Shown: in pieces, positions 1 to 7,974 of the stretch
Numbering within the stretch: position 1 is the first letter of the stretch
How the letters are laid out: the number at the start of each line of letters is the position of its first letter
Source: Bacillus alkalicellulosilyticus
Lineage (GTDB): Bacteria > Bacillota > Bacilli > Bacillales > Bacillaceae_F
Length of the DNA stretch: 64,000 nucleotides
Assembly (NCBI RefSeq): GCF_002019795.1
Contig: NZ_KV917381.1
Location: forward strand, 2,636,068-2,700,067
Direction: 5' to 3'
The notes under the pieces: model-generated
What the model saw: only the letters and a program-made list of their open reading frames with translations
The model's database searches: none
Told to the model about the DNA's origin: nothing
Made by a program: the position numbers and the translations under genes

Positions 1-39
1 TGAGTTTGTTGTTCCTAAATCTATTCCTATAATTGTCAT
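1..39 (-). CDS. Hsp70/DnaK-like chaperone, N-terminus only (runs off left edge)
   Basis: Only 13 codons lie in the window. They read MTIIGIDLGTTNS, which is the phosphate-1 loop (GIDLGTTNS) that opens the actin-like ATPase domain of Hsp70 proteins. A GGGGAG ribosome site sits about 8 bases upstream. The gene is the last visible member of the operon that starts at 3953, 15 bases after the GrpE-like gene. Canonical dnaK in Bacillaceae sits in hrcA-grpE-dnaK-dnaJ, so this is probably a second, specialised Hsp70. Hsp70 identity is strong from the motif, but full length and C-terminal domains cannot be judged. Confidence 0.8.
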   Translation of the reverse strand, partial: MTIIGIDLGTTNS

Positions 40-54
40 TGGTCTCTCTCCCCT

Positions 55-939
55 TTAGTAAATAGTGATTACTTTTGCTTCACGAATTAATTTTCCGGTT
101 TCTTTAAACCTGAATCCCCGTTGATGAACGGAATAGACCTGAAATTTTTCAAGTTCGGGAGCTGTTTCTGGTGGAACAGTTCCTATACTTATCATGATTT
201 CACCATCTATAAACTCACCAAGAACCTTTATTTCTTCTATTCCAACTGCACTTAATTCATCTAGGTACGATTGAATTGTTTTTTCTATCTCTGAAGCCCA
301 CTCTAGCAACTCAGATTTCAAAGCAGATTGATAGATTAAATCCATTGAATCGATCGATTTTAACAAAATATCGATTAAAGCTTTTGAGTGAATCGTAATC
401 TCTTCTATCGTTTCTTTCGTTTGATTGTGGTCAACATGTTTTGGTGCTAGTTCTGTTAAGCCTTCAATTTTATCTTGAAGCTCTTGATTTAGCTTAAAAG
501 AAGCACGATTTCCTTTTTTCACTTCGGACTTAATTTCATTAAACAATGCCTCGAAATCAAGAGTCACCTGTGGACTTTCTTCTTTAAGTTGAAGTTCAGT
601 TATCGGCTTTAATTCAAGCAATTGATTGCGAATGGTCGTAAATAATTTCTCAGTCATCTCATCACCTCTGTAGCGCTTTTGTAAATAATCTAGAAAAACT
701 TCAATTACGTTAGTATGACTGACTTTTAATTCAGCAGCCCATGTTTGAGCTAACTCTGTACCTTCTCTAGAGGTTGAAATAAAAGAATCATAGATTTGCC
801 TAAAATGGTCGGCAAATTGTTTACACACAAACGTGTACTGTAAATCAAGCAGAAGGTATAATCCCTTCAGTAGCTCGTCTACGTCCTTTTGCTCGAGTTG
901 TTGTATAGCCATTGCTTTTTTCTTCTTTTTAAATATCAC
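55..939 (-). CDS. GrpE-like nucleotide exchange factor for the neighbouring Hsp70
   Basis: 294 residues starting at a GTG with an AAGGAGG site 11 bases upstream. The N-terminal two thirds are helical and charged. The last ~75 residues match the GrpE beta-domain pattern: a helix ending GIEEIKVLGE, then a hydrophobic strand, a V-x-S-V-H-Q-R-G-F-R-F-K turn in place of the usual V..V..KGY..KDR, and a final A-K-V-I-T-I strand. GrpE opens the Hsp70 nucleotide pocket to release ADP. At ~295 residues it is about 100 longer than classical GrpE, with the extra length N-terminal. The position directly before the Hsp70 gene supports the call. GrpE similarity is by pattern only, so I call it GrpE-like. 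Confidence 0.6.
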   Translation of the reverse strand: MIFKKKKKAMAIQQLEQKDVDELLKGLYLLLDLQYTFVCKQFADHFRQIYDSFISTSREGTELAQTWAAELKVSHTNVIEVFLDYLQKRYRGDEMTEKLFTTIRNQLLELKPITELQLKEESPQVTLDFEALFNEIKSEVKKGNRASFKLNQELQDKIEGLTELAPKHVDHNQTKETIEEITIHSKALIDILLKSIDSMDLIYQSALKSELLEWASEIEKTIQSYLDELSAVGIEEIKVLGEFIDGEIMISIGTVPPETAPELEKFQVYSVHQRGFRFKETGKLIREAKVITIY

Positions 940-978
940 GTTGAACTATCCCTCCTTGTATCGGGTAGTCATGCTTTG

Positions 979-2463
979 CTATTGAAATCCATCCTTTAAA
1001 AAGTGGTTACGTTCTTCCTTGGATTTTCCGTTAAACTTTACAAGTCTCATTACTTCTTCGTCTATGAGGTCAAGTTCCCCTAACTCTCGGCTATTGACTT
1101 TGTTATCAACCACTTGGGCGGCTTTTGTTAAAATCGCATCTTCTAAAAGATTACGAACGAGTCTTCCATTACCGTGTGTAGTAGGGTTTTCAATCACTTG
1201 CTTTTCAATGAGCTTACTGGCGATCTGCTTAGCCTCTGGTTTCATCCTGTACTGCTTGTCTTTAAGTAACAAATCCATAATCTCTGTCAGCTCATTCAAG
1301 CTGTAATCAGGGAAATCGATATGAAACTTAAAGCGAGATTGCAAACCTGGATTGGCAGCAATGAAATCTTTCATTTCTTTTGGATATCCAGCTAAGATGA
1401 CCACTAAGTTCGAACGATTGTCTTCCATTTCTTTCACGATTGTATCGATAGCTTCTATTCCAAAGTCATTTCCACCTGAGAACCTTGTTAAGGCATAGGC
1501 TTCATCAATAAATAGCACGCCGCCTTCAGCTTCCTTAATGACTTTCATCGTTTTGGTTGCTGTTTGTCCAACATACTCAGCGACTAAATCTGCACGTCTT
1601 GCTTCGACTAAATGCCCTTTTTTTAATACACCTAAAGCCTTATAAATACTAGCCACAATACGAGCAACTGTAGTTTTTCCGGTACCGGGATTGCCACTGA
1701 ACACCATATGTAGACTTAGATCATTAACCTTAAAGCCACCTTCACGTCGAAGTTGTGAAAAAGTGACCCAATTGCTAATTTCATGGATGCGCTGCTTTAC
1801 GCTATCCAAACCTATTAATGTATTCAGCTGGGCCAGGGCTGCTTCGATAGTTATGTTTTCTTCTTCACACGAAAGAGCTTCGACTAACTCTGGTCTTTCT
1901 GCAATTTCCTGTTCGAGCAAGTCGATCCAACCGATAAAATACCCGATGGCATCCGTCATCCCACTCATTGAAACAGCAGCCTTTAGTGAAAACCTAGCTC
2001 TTCGTAAACACTTTTTCACTTCGTAAATATTGTAACGATTCACAAATTCGATATTGTCTTTAATGTCTTTATGAACAAATAAATGTTTGTTTTCAACCGT
2101 CACATGAGCGTATTGTACAAAGAAGTCTGCATCTTTAGTTGGTTGCGCAAGTGCGGCTAACCACTCTCTTTCAGCCGTGTTCTTGTCTCCATCCTGTTTG
2201 TAATACTCTGCTAGCTCTGCATTCCATTTTGACATACTCATTTGAATCGATGCTTTAATCGCCAGGATACGCTCAGTATCTCTCCAAGAATTTTGCCTTC
2301 GAACTTGTTCAACGAGAAACTCCTCGGTTCGATCTAATAAACGATAGGTTCTTAAAAAAATATAATCAACTGTATCCAAGTCTTTTTCATGAAGTGCTTT
2401 GTTCATATCTTCAGAGATGTCTTGAAACGATTCGTTTAAAAAAGATATTCGGTCATCTTTCAC
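979..2463 (-). CDS. CbxX/SpoVK-type AAA+ ATPase with helical N-terminal extension
   Basis: About 494 residues. Residues ~1-205 are helical and resemble degenerate repeats. The AAA+ core follows: a GLDSVKQRI lead-in, Walker A GNPGTGKTT (~residue 260), Walker B GVLFIDEAYAL, sensor-1 in VVILAGYP and an arginine-finger region NPGLQSRF, then the C-terminal lid. This is the CbbX/SpoVK group, ATP-driven remodelling enzymes that act on protein complexes. I prefer the GTG at 2463 (AGGTGA eight bases upstream) to the GTG at 2475, which has a weaker site. It lies between the 90-residue gene and the GrpE-like gene in one transcriptional direction, suggesting a remodeller that works with the Hsp70 system. 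The substrate is unknown. Confidence 0.85.
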   Translation of the reverse strand: MKDDRISFLNESFQDISEDMNKALHEKDLDTVDYIFLRTYRLLDRTEEFLVEQVRRQNSWRDTERILAIKASIQMSMSKWNAELAEYYKQDGDKNTAEREWLAALAQPTKDADFFVQYAHVTVENKHLFVHKDIKDNIEFVNRYNIYEVKKCLRRARFSLKAAVSMSGMTDAIGYFIGWIDLLEQEIAERPELVEALSCEEENITIEAALAQLNTLIGLDSVKQRIHEISNWVTFSQLRREGGFKVNDLSLHMVFSGNPGTGKTTVARIVASIYKALGVLKKGHLVEARRADLVAEYVGQTATKTMKVIKEAEGGVLFIDEAYALTRFSGGNDFGIEAIDTIVKEMEDNRSNLVVILAGYPKEMKDFIAANPGLQSRFKFHIDFPDYSLNELTEIMDLLLKDKQYRMKPEAKQIASKLIEKQVIENPTTHGNGRLVRNLLEDAILTKAAQVVDNKVNSRELGELDLIDEEVMRLVKFNGKSKEERNHFLKDGFQ

Positions 2464-2506
2464 AGCGGTAATCACCTACTCTCATTCGTTGTTGTCCTTA
2501 CCTTAT

Positions 2507-2779
2507 CTAAAAACTCTGATTTAACTGATAGAGCGACCAATAGTTCACTTTCATTCGGTCTATTGCACGGTTCACCTGATAACTTGGTTCATGTGCCATT
2601 TCATCTAGGATGTCATCAAAATAGTCACTGCTTTTATCGTCACTTACATTTGATAAATAAAGAGCAATAAGTCTCTTCAACGAATAAGTAATCAAGGGGT
2701 CATGTTCAAACTGAGCAAAGCTATCATGAGAGGACACTGAAAAAGTTCGGTTTTTAACTTTTACAGTGGCCTCGATCAT
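2507..2779 (-). CDS. Small hypothetical protein of the chaperone operon
   Basis: 90 residues, no recognised domain. It starts at ATG 2779 inside the 3' end of the J-like gene (26-base overlap) with only a weak AAAGAG site, which suggests translational coupling. The middle is acidic (SDDKSSDYFDDILDE) and the C-terminus is aromatic and helical. Its first ~16 codons are read through a family A palindrome (2730-2773), so the N-terminal VKVKNRTFSVSS segment is encoded by a sequence that elsewhere in the window is intergenic. The start could therefore be recent, or the true start could lie further in. Its position between the J-like and AAA+ genes makes an adaptor role possible, but that is a guess. 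Confidence 0.6.
   Translation of the reverse strand: MIEATVKVKNRTFSVSSHDSFAQFEHDPLITYSLKRLIALYLSNVSDDKSSDYFDDILDEMAHEPSYQVNRAIDRMKVNYWSLYQLNQSF
2730..2773. repeat. Family A palindromic repeat embedded in coding sequence
   Basis: A 44-bp palindrome (GAGGACACTGAAAAAGTT ... AACTTTTACAGTGGCCTC) that differs at only 3 of 44 positions from the intergenic copy at 25925-25968. Here it spans the end of the J-like gene and the start of the 90-residue gene. It can form a hairpin in the operon mRNA, in the position where the second gene begins. Confidence 0.85.
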
Positions 2780-3953
2780 GAAGCTCTTTACGTTCTATGG
2801 CCAATGATAATAACTCAGTAAAAAAGTCTTTTCTTTTAGAAAAAACCGTAGAATATTTGATATCAATTCGTTTCACATTGGCAATCACTAGTTTAGGTTC
2901 GTGAAGTGCATCGAATTGAACATTGCTATACGCAGTATCTAAGCTGTCATTAAACTGCTCTTCTTCAAGTTCATCTCCAAATAAATAAAGATAAAGTAAG
3001 TGTTTTAGTGATGACATGATTTTTTCGTCTTTTTCCATCAGTTCAAACTCAGCATATAACTGTTTATTACCAAGCGTCCGCTCATGAAGTTCTCGCAAGT
3101 CCATGTTATCCGGGTCTAATTCCACACCTTTTTCTGTGAGATAATAAGCCCATTTATACCATTTGTATTTAAAAAGCTGAAACGCAAATGTTCCAAACTG
3201 TTGGGCAACGTACTGTTTTTCTTCTGGATACACATGCAAAAGCTCTTCGATTTCATATAATGTCTGCTCCATATCTGTTACTTTTTTTGCCAATATAGAT
3301 AGTTGCAATAACTTAAATATGTACATAAATCTCCGAAAGCCTTCATTCTCTTTTGTATCTAGAACCTGTAGTAATGTCGCGGTTGCTTTTGAATAATCGT
3401 TCATACGAACAAACACATCACATATCGTAAATATAATAGTAGGGTCTTGAGGGTCTAACTCAAGTGCTCTTCTATAGATATCGATTGCTTTATCATTCTG
3501 ATTTTTATTTTCATAAGCAGACCCCAAGTTGTACCAGTATGTCGCGTGATGTGGTTCTTCTTTTACTAGTTTTTCAAATTGCCTCATCCCTTTATCTACA
3601 TCTCCGTTGTAAAGGAATGCTAGTCCGAGCTGATTACGAACGCTTAACAGCGACGGCTCAATTAGTAGGATTTTCTTTAAGTTATGAATGGCTTCTAAAA
3701 AATTCTCATGCTGTAAGCTCTCGCTAGCCCGTTGTTGGTACTTTTGTATTTCTTCACCATACGTTGCCATCGTATCAAATTCTTTTCTAGACTTCTCATT
3801 GCTTAGTACTTCATATGCTCTTCTAATGAGCATAAATTGGTCTGGGTATTTTTCATTTGGAAATTCTCGAATCTTTTTTGCATAGGCCTTTTTTACTTCC
3901 ATCTGGTTGGCCTTGGATGTTATTTCAAGTATGCCATAGTGATTTTCTAGCAT
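2754..3953 (-). CDS. J-like domain protein with TPR repeats
   Basis: 399 residues from ATG 3953 (GGGGTG about 6 bases upstream); a GTG at 3980 in the same frame is less likely. Residues ~1-55 form a J-type domain: HYGILEI, VKKAYAKKIREF, then LIRRAYEVLSNEKSRKEFD. The HPD signature that triggers Hsp70 ATPase is absent; the place reads REFPNEKYPDQF. Residues ~75-190 hold TPR repeats (e.g. YWYNLGSAYENKNQNDKAIDIYRRALELDP), followed by a helical C-terminus. TPRs bind protein partners. As first gene of the operon it likely recruits clients or the Hsp70 itself. A possible -10 (TATAAT on the minus strand) is at 4010-4015. Confidence 0.8.
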   Translation of the reverse strand: MLENHYGILEITSKANQMEVKKAYAKKIREFPNEKYPDQFMLIRRAYEVLSNEKSRKEFDTMATYGEEIQKYQQRASESLQHENFLEAIHNLKKILLIEPSLLSVRNQLGLAFLYNGDVDKGMRQFEKLVKEEPHHATYWYNLGSAYENKNQNDKAIDIYRRALELDPQDPTIIFTICDVFVRMNDYSKATATLLQVLDTKENEGFRRFMYIFKLLQLSILAKKVTDMEQTLYEIEELLHVYPEEKQYVAQQFGTFAFQLFKYKWYKWAYYLTEKGVELDPDNMDLRELHERTLGNKQLYAEFELMEKDEKIMSSLKHLLYLYLFGDELEEEQFNDSLDTAYSNVQFDALHEPKLVIANVKRIDIKYSTVFSKRKDFFTELLSLAIERKELHDRGHCKS

Positions 3954-4080
3954 AAAGACACCCCAACCCACAGGTTTCACTTGGTTTATAATACTTTTTT
4001 CACAAAACTATTATACTATTATTTTTTTCGACAATCTATGCTAATTTCCAATTTTATTTTAATCATACCTAACTTCTTAT

Positions 4081-4109
4081 ATGAAATGAGAAGATTAGGA
4101 TGATATACT
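4081..4109 (+). promoter_or_regulatory. Possible sigma-A promoter of the alpha/beta hydrolase gene
   Basis: ATGAAA at 4081-4086 and TATACT at 4104-4109, separated by 17 bases. The gene starts 34 bases downstream. The -35 matches only four of six consensus bases. Confidence 0.4.
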
Positions 4110-4142
4110 ATTGAAAAATCTGTATTAATGGAGTGGGTGCGG

Positions 4143-5048
4143 ATGAAAAAACAAAAAGAAATACGAAAACAACTCTTTAACCTATTAGGCGAAACCCCAG
4201 CACCTATAAAGGTTTCAGGGCAAACGATAAGTACCATACAAACCGATGATTATATTATCGAAACGTTGAGTCTTGATTTAAATGGCATCGAAGACGTTCC
4301 TGCTTATTTTGTTCGCCCAACTAACGCAACTGGAAAAACGCCGGCTGTTTTATTTGCTCATTCTCATGGCGGGTATTATCACGTAGGGAAAAATGAATTA
4401 ACTGAGGGAAATGAGTATTTACAAAACCCATCTTATGCGAAAGAACTTTCGAAACTTGGGTATTCAGCCCTATGCATCGATATGTGGGCGTTTGGGGAAA
4501 GACGAGGTCGTACAGAACGGGAAATTTACAATGAAATGCTCTGGTCAGGTCAAGTGATGTGGGGGATGATGATTTTTGACCAACTTCAAGCGCTTGATTA
4601 CCTATGCTCACGCCCAGATGTCGACGAAACGAGAATCGCTAGTCTTGGTATGTCTATGGGAGGAACGATGTCATGGTGGCTAGCAGCTCTTGATGAACGG
4701 ATTAAAGTCTGTATAGATATATGTAGCCTATGTGATTACGAGAGTCTCATTGAAACACGTGGACTTGATTTACATTCTCAATATTACTATGTCCCTAAGT
4801 TGTTGCAACATTTCACAACGGCGAAAATTAACCGATTAATCTCACCTCGTCCTCATTTAAGTCTAGCAGGCATATATGACCCACTAACCCCAAGAAAGGG
4901 GTTAGATATCATCGACCAAGAACTAAAGCGAGAATATGCCGAGGCCGGTTCATCTGAGGCATGGAAGCTATTACGCTACCCTATCGAACATTTTGAAACA
5001 GCAGCGATGAGAAAAGAAGCTCTCTCGTTTCTAACAACCAACTTATAA
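4143..5048 (+). CDS. Alpha/beta hydrolase (dienelactone hydrolase/acetyl-xylan esterase type)
   Basis: 301 residues. The ATG at 4143 has GGAG nine bases upstream; an in-frame ATG at 4128 overlaps that site and is unlikely to be used. Features of a cytoplasmic serine hydrolase: an AVLFAHSHGG strand-turn (oxyanion side), nucleophile elbow GMSMGG, acid in GIYDPLTP and catalytic His in PIEHFET, in the expected order. No signal peptide. Substrate unknown, probably a small ester. The gene is monocistronic and divergent from the chaperone operon. Nothing suggests damage. Confidence 0.85.
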   Translation: MKKQKEIRKQLFNLLGETPAPIKVSGQTISTIQTDDYIIETLSLDLNGIEDVPAYFVRPTNATGKTPAVLFAHSHGGYYHVGKNELTEGNEYLQNPSYAKELSKLGYSALCIDMWAFGERRGRTEREIYNEMLWSGQVMWGMMIFDQLQALDYLCSRPDVDETRIASLGMSMGGTMSWWLAALDERIKVCIDICSLCDYESLIETRGLDLHSQYYYVPKLLQHFTTAKINRLISPRPHLSLAGIYDPLTPRKGLDIIDQELKREYAEAGSSEAWKLLRYPIEHFETAAMRKEALSFLTTNL

Positions 5049-5138
5049 GAGGAGTCGCTACATCTCTTTTCCCTTTCACAAAAGCGAGAATCTGTTGTGT
5101 GTTCAAAGCCTCTACTCTGAATTGTTCAAAACCTAAAA

Positions 5139-5168
5139 AGTGACTTCCATCATATTAGAAGTCACTTC
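5139..5168 (-). terminator. Hairpin terminator for the minus-strand lipoprotein operon
   Basis: AAGTGACTTC and GAAGTCACTT form a perfect 10-bp stem with a 10-base loop. On the minus strand it is followed by TTTTTAGG, as expected after the small ORF that ends at 5240. It also lies 90 bases after the plus-strand hydrolase gene but lacks a T-run in that direction. Confidence 0.75.
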
Positions 5169-5239
5169 ATACTACCCAAAATTCACTCAAAACTCATAAT
5201 TCCTTACCATTTCATCAATGACTTCTAACCTATATCTCT

Positions 5240-5377
5240 CTATATTTTCATTTTATTTTTAGTTCCATACAAATCCTCTAACACTGGGATGAGTCCAATT
5301 GACATTGCCCTCTCATCGTAAGTAGGAGCTTCAAAATCATAGAAGTAAAAGTCAATGTTGATATCTAAAGCAGTCAT
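5240..5377 (-). CDS. Candidate 45-residue ORF coupled to the upstream lipoprotein gene
   Basis: The frame begins at ATG 5377, which overlaps the TAA stop of the lipoprotein gene by one base (TAATG), and ends at TAG 5240. Encoded protein: MTALDINIDFYFYDFEAP, then a short acidic/hydrophobic segment ending NKMKI. No recognised domain. The stop-start overlap and the terminator 70 bases downstream support translation by coupling. It could instead be the remnant of a longer gene. Confidence 0.4.
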   Translation of the reverse strand: MTALDINIDFYFYDFEAPTYDERAMSIGLIPVLEDLYGTKNKMKI

Positions 5378-5820
5378 TAGTTTACAATAATCTCCGGGGG
5401 AGAGTGTTTTATCTGTCCTATATCTTCCTCAGTAAGTTCTTGAACAACTCTCCTTTCAAAAGGTACATTATATTTATCTTGGGCCACATCCATCCACACT
5501 TCGTGATATTTCATTCGAAGTATACTTTCTTCAAGAATAGTGTTACTATCTATGCTATCTTCTGTCACCGTCCTATGGATTAAGTAAGTTCGAACAAACC
5601 AATATTTTTCCTTTTCTAAGAGACCTAATTTGTTTGCCTCCTCTACTGCATCCTCGATATCCATAGGTTGTATGTCTCTGTCACCATGAAGCTCTAGCAT
5701 TTCTAACATTCTTTCCTTTAGCTGTTGCTGTTCTGGATTCAAAGGAACTTCTTGCTGACATCCGACTATGGCGAATAGGAAACCAAAAAAGATTAGAATA
5801 GGTATTATTTTACGAAACAC
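5377..5820 (-). CDS. Small lipoprotein of unknown function
   Basis: 147 residues beginning at GTG 5820 with GGGGAG upstream. A type II signal peptide is clear: MFRK, a hydrophobic stretch, then lipobox FAIVGC with Cys21 as the lipidated residue. The mature part is mostly helical and charged with no motif I recognise. Probably membrane-anchored on the outer face. It is likely co-transcribed with the 45-residue ORF after it and perhaps with the effector-binding gene before it (47 bases away). Confidence 0.7.
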   Translation of the reverse strand: MFRKIIPILIFFGFLFAIVGCQQEVPLNPEQQQLKERMLEMLELHGDRDIQPMDIEDAVEEANKLGLLEKEKYWFVRTYLIHRTVTEDSIDSNTILEESILRMKYHEVWMDVAQDKYNVPFERRVVQELTEEDIGQIKHSPPEIIVN

Positions 5821-5867
5821 GAGATTCTCTCCCCACTAGCTTATAAGAATGAGGTATCATCCTTTGT

Positions 5868-6341
5868 CTAAAGTTTTTGCGTAACAGGTATATAAATATC
5901 AATGTGACTATTTTGATTTTCAAGTGTCTCAATATCATCCCAATATTCAATATCAAAGGGTCTTAGTGAATATTGATTAATAAGGTCATATGTTTTACCA
6001 ATTGCTGATTCTGGTCCCTTATGGACAAAATTCGCATAACGTCCTGCAGGAACAATATGTCCCATCATCCCATCCGGTATTTCTTCCAATGATTTTACTT
6101 CTATACCAACAATATGTTCATACGGCACATCAGGTGTCCATTCACCTTTAGCAGGATAAATTTGTATTAAATAGATTCCCTCTCTCCTCTTATTCTTCAC
6201 TTCATGTTTTCTTTTTGTCAGCTCTTCTCGTAACATTCTCACTGTTTTATGTTCCAACACACTATTAAGACTCTCGATGATAGAAAAACCAATTACCTTT
6301 ATTTCCTCTTTTTCACAAATATCCTTTGGTACGATTGTCAT
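5868..6341 (-). CDS. GyrI-like/AraC effector-binding domain protein
   Basis: 157 residues from ATG 6341, chosen because AAAGGAG sits nine bases upstream; an ATG at 6371 in frame lacks such a site. The pattern fits a stand-alone effector-binding (GyrI-like) domain: a conserved start VIGFSI, a central VGIEVKSLEEIPDGM, VPAGRYANFVHKGP, and the terminal strand HIDIYIPV. Such proteins bind small hydrophobic or cationic ligands and sometimes sequester drugs; there is no DNA-binding domain. The ligand is unknown. Confidence 0.75.
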   Translation of the reverse strand: MTIVPKDICEKEEIKVIGFSIIESLNSVLEHKTVRMLREELTKRKHEVKNKRREGIYLIQIYPAKGEWTPDVPYEHIVGIEVKSLEEIPDGMMGHIVPAGRYANFVHKGPESAIGKTYDLINQYSLRPFDIEYWDDIETLENQNSHIDIYIPVTQKL

Positions 6342-6461
6342 CCTCTTCCGCTCCTTTTTCATGTAATACATAACTTACTCGCTTCCTTCTTGCCTTTTGG
6401 TTTAAAGACTATACAAGAAGGAAACGTATGTAATTCCCGAAACACGAAATGCCCCTTCTCT

Positions 6462-6893
6462 TTAAAATGAAATCATTGCTCCTCTTTCATCAAACACTGA
6501 CGAAGGATTCCATGCGACTTCCCACAAGTTGTTTTCTGGGTCAGCAAAATACGCAGTTCTTCCACCCCAAAACGCATCACTTGGTTCTCTTAAAATGGTT
6601 CCACCTATCTTCTTGATTTCTGCGATTGTCCGGTCTACTTCTTCTGGTGAATCTACATTTATCGCAAGCGTCACACCACGGTAAGATTCTACGTTTTGAG
6701 TGATTTCTATGCCAGCATCCTCTGCTAATTGTTGTATTGGAAAGAGTGTCACGATAACTCCAGCAGTTTTAAAAGCCGCATAGTTATCCGAACTAAATTC
6801 AGTTTGTTCCCATCCTAAGTCGTGATAAAACTGTCGTAATTTCTGTAAATCATACGCTCCTATCGTTACTAAACTGACTCGTTGTGGTACCAT
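6462..6893 (-). CDS. VOC (glyoxalase/bleomycin-resistance fold) protein
   Basis: 143 residues with GGAGGAAT before the ATG. The fold repeats are visible: VSLVTIGAYDLQKLRQFYHDLGW in the first module and a second ending RTAYFADPENNLWEVAWNP, the usual VOC metal-ligand motif region. Length is normal for a one-domain VOC enzyme. Function could be a dioxygenase, lyase or antibiotic-binding protein; the sequence does not decide. It faces away from the tandem VOC gene at 7157. Confidence 0.8.
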   Translation of the reverse strand: MVPQRVSLVTIGAYDLQKLRQFYHDLGWEQTEFSSDNYAAFKTAGVIVTLFPIQQLAEDAGIEITQNVESYRGVTLAINVDSPEEVDRTIAEIKKIGGTILREPSDAFWGGRTAYFADPENNLWEVAWNPSSVFDERGAMISF

Positions 6894-7094
6894 TTTTTAT
6901 TCCTCCATTCATTTTTAGCGGATTGTTTCATTAAACTAGTAACACCTAAAAACACTTCCATATATTACTATGTTAACTTACCATAAGAGTTTTTAAAAGA
7001 GCCTCAAAGGTAAGTTATTCCATAAAAAAAAGGGAATTTGAGAGATTTATAGAATATAATTTGGAAATATTATATAAAATTTTACAATTCTCTA

Positions 7095-7125
7095 TTGACC
7101 TTAAAGTTACTTCAAGGTGTACGCT
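7095..7125 (+). promoter_or_regulatory. MerR-type promoter/operator with 19-bp spacer
   Basis: A -35 TTGACC (7095-7100) and a -10 TACGCT (7120-7125) are separated by 19 bases, the overlong spacing typical of MerR-activated promoters. The spacer holds the dyad ACCTTAAAGT-T-ACTTCAAGGT (7098-7118), 9 of 10 positions paired. The MerR-family gene itself is the second gene of the transcript. Confidence 0.85.
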
Positions 7126-7156
7126 TTAGTTGTAGTAAACAAAAAGGAGGATTTAT

Positions 7157-7951
7157 ATGGTAAAAACAAAACTTATTTTTGATGGTGGATTTATTATGAT
7201 ACCAAGTGAACAATTTCAAGAGGGAGTTGAATGGTATCGTAAGCATATGGGCTGGGAATTAATAGACACCGTTCTAACACCAATTGGTGCGAAAGCCTTT
7301 TTCAAACTACCAGGTGGAGGGCAAGCAAATCTAAAGTCCTTTGAGTTAGACCATGAACATTTTACACCTGAAGAATACAATGAGGGACATTCTCGTTTCT
7401 GTTTTTCTACGGATAGTTTAGAGAAAGCCAAAGACTATTTCTCTGAGCATGAGATTCCTTTCTCTGAGACATTTACGTTGCCAGATGGACAGATGGCGAT
7501 TGATATCAAAGCATATGCAAATGTTCGCCTTACACTTTGTCAGGAGCTGGAGAGTAACGATACATACCCTGAGAGTCGGGTAGCTACTTATAGTAAGACT
7601 CCGATTTGGTATGGTGTTCGTAACCTACAGGAAGCAACAGCCTGGTATACAGAGCACCTTGGATTAACAGTAGCCCAAACGGATTATACGAACAAAGGCT
7701 TCGTATTATTAGGGGATAAAGATGGCCATCATATATGGTTGCAACAGCTTTCTGCAAATGACCCTATGCCTAAAGCAAATCCAGGTGCTAGAGCTTACTT
7801 TTTTATAGAAAACCGAAATGAATTCATTGAATCACAGAAAAGTCTACGTACACAAGGAATTTATGCATCCGAACCCGTAGGAGAACGTTGGATGGGCTAT
7901 CATTTTTATGACCCCGATGGGAACCGTATCAACGTCTGGAACTTTTATTAA
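7157..7951 (+). CDS. Two-domain VOC-family protein
   Basis: 264 residues with AAGGAGG just upstream. Two tandem VOC modules: residues ~1-130 (GVEWYRKHMGWEL ... VRLTLCQ) and ~140-264 (IWYGVRNLQEATAWYTEHLGL ... YHFYDPDGNRINVWNFY). The terminal DPDGN-N-V-W motif is typical. It is preceded by a MerR-type operator and followed 23 bases later by the MerR gene, so it is probably the regulated product, acting on or binding the inducer. The substrate is unknown. Confidence 0.85.
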   Translation: MVKTKLIFDGGFIMIPSEQFQEGVEWYRKHMGWELIDTVLTPIGAKAFFKLPGGGQANLKSFELDHEHFTPEEYNEGHSRFCFSTDSLEKAKDYFSEHEIPFSETFTLPDGQMAIDIKAYANVRLTLCQELESNDTYPESRVATYSKTPIWYGVRNLQEATAWYTEHLGLTVAQTDYTNKGFVLLGDKDGHHIWLQQLSANDPMPKANPGARAYFFIENRNEFIESQKSLRTQGIYASEPVGERWMGYHFYDPDGNRINVWNFY

Positions 7952-7974
7952 TACAAAGAATAGTGAGGTTAATG

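Noticed and set aside
4019..4237. 72-codon minus-strand frame
   Set aside because: Overlaps the hydrolase start and promoter; no ribosome site or protein-like composition.
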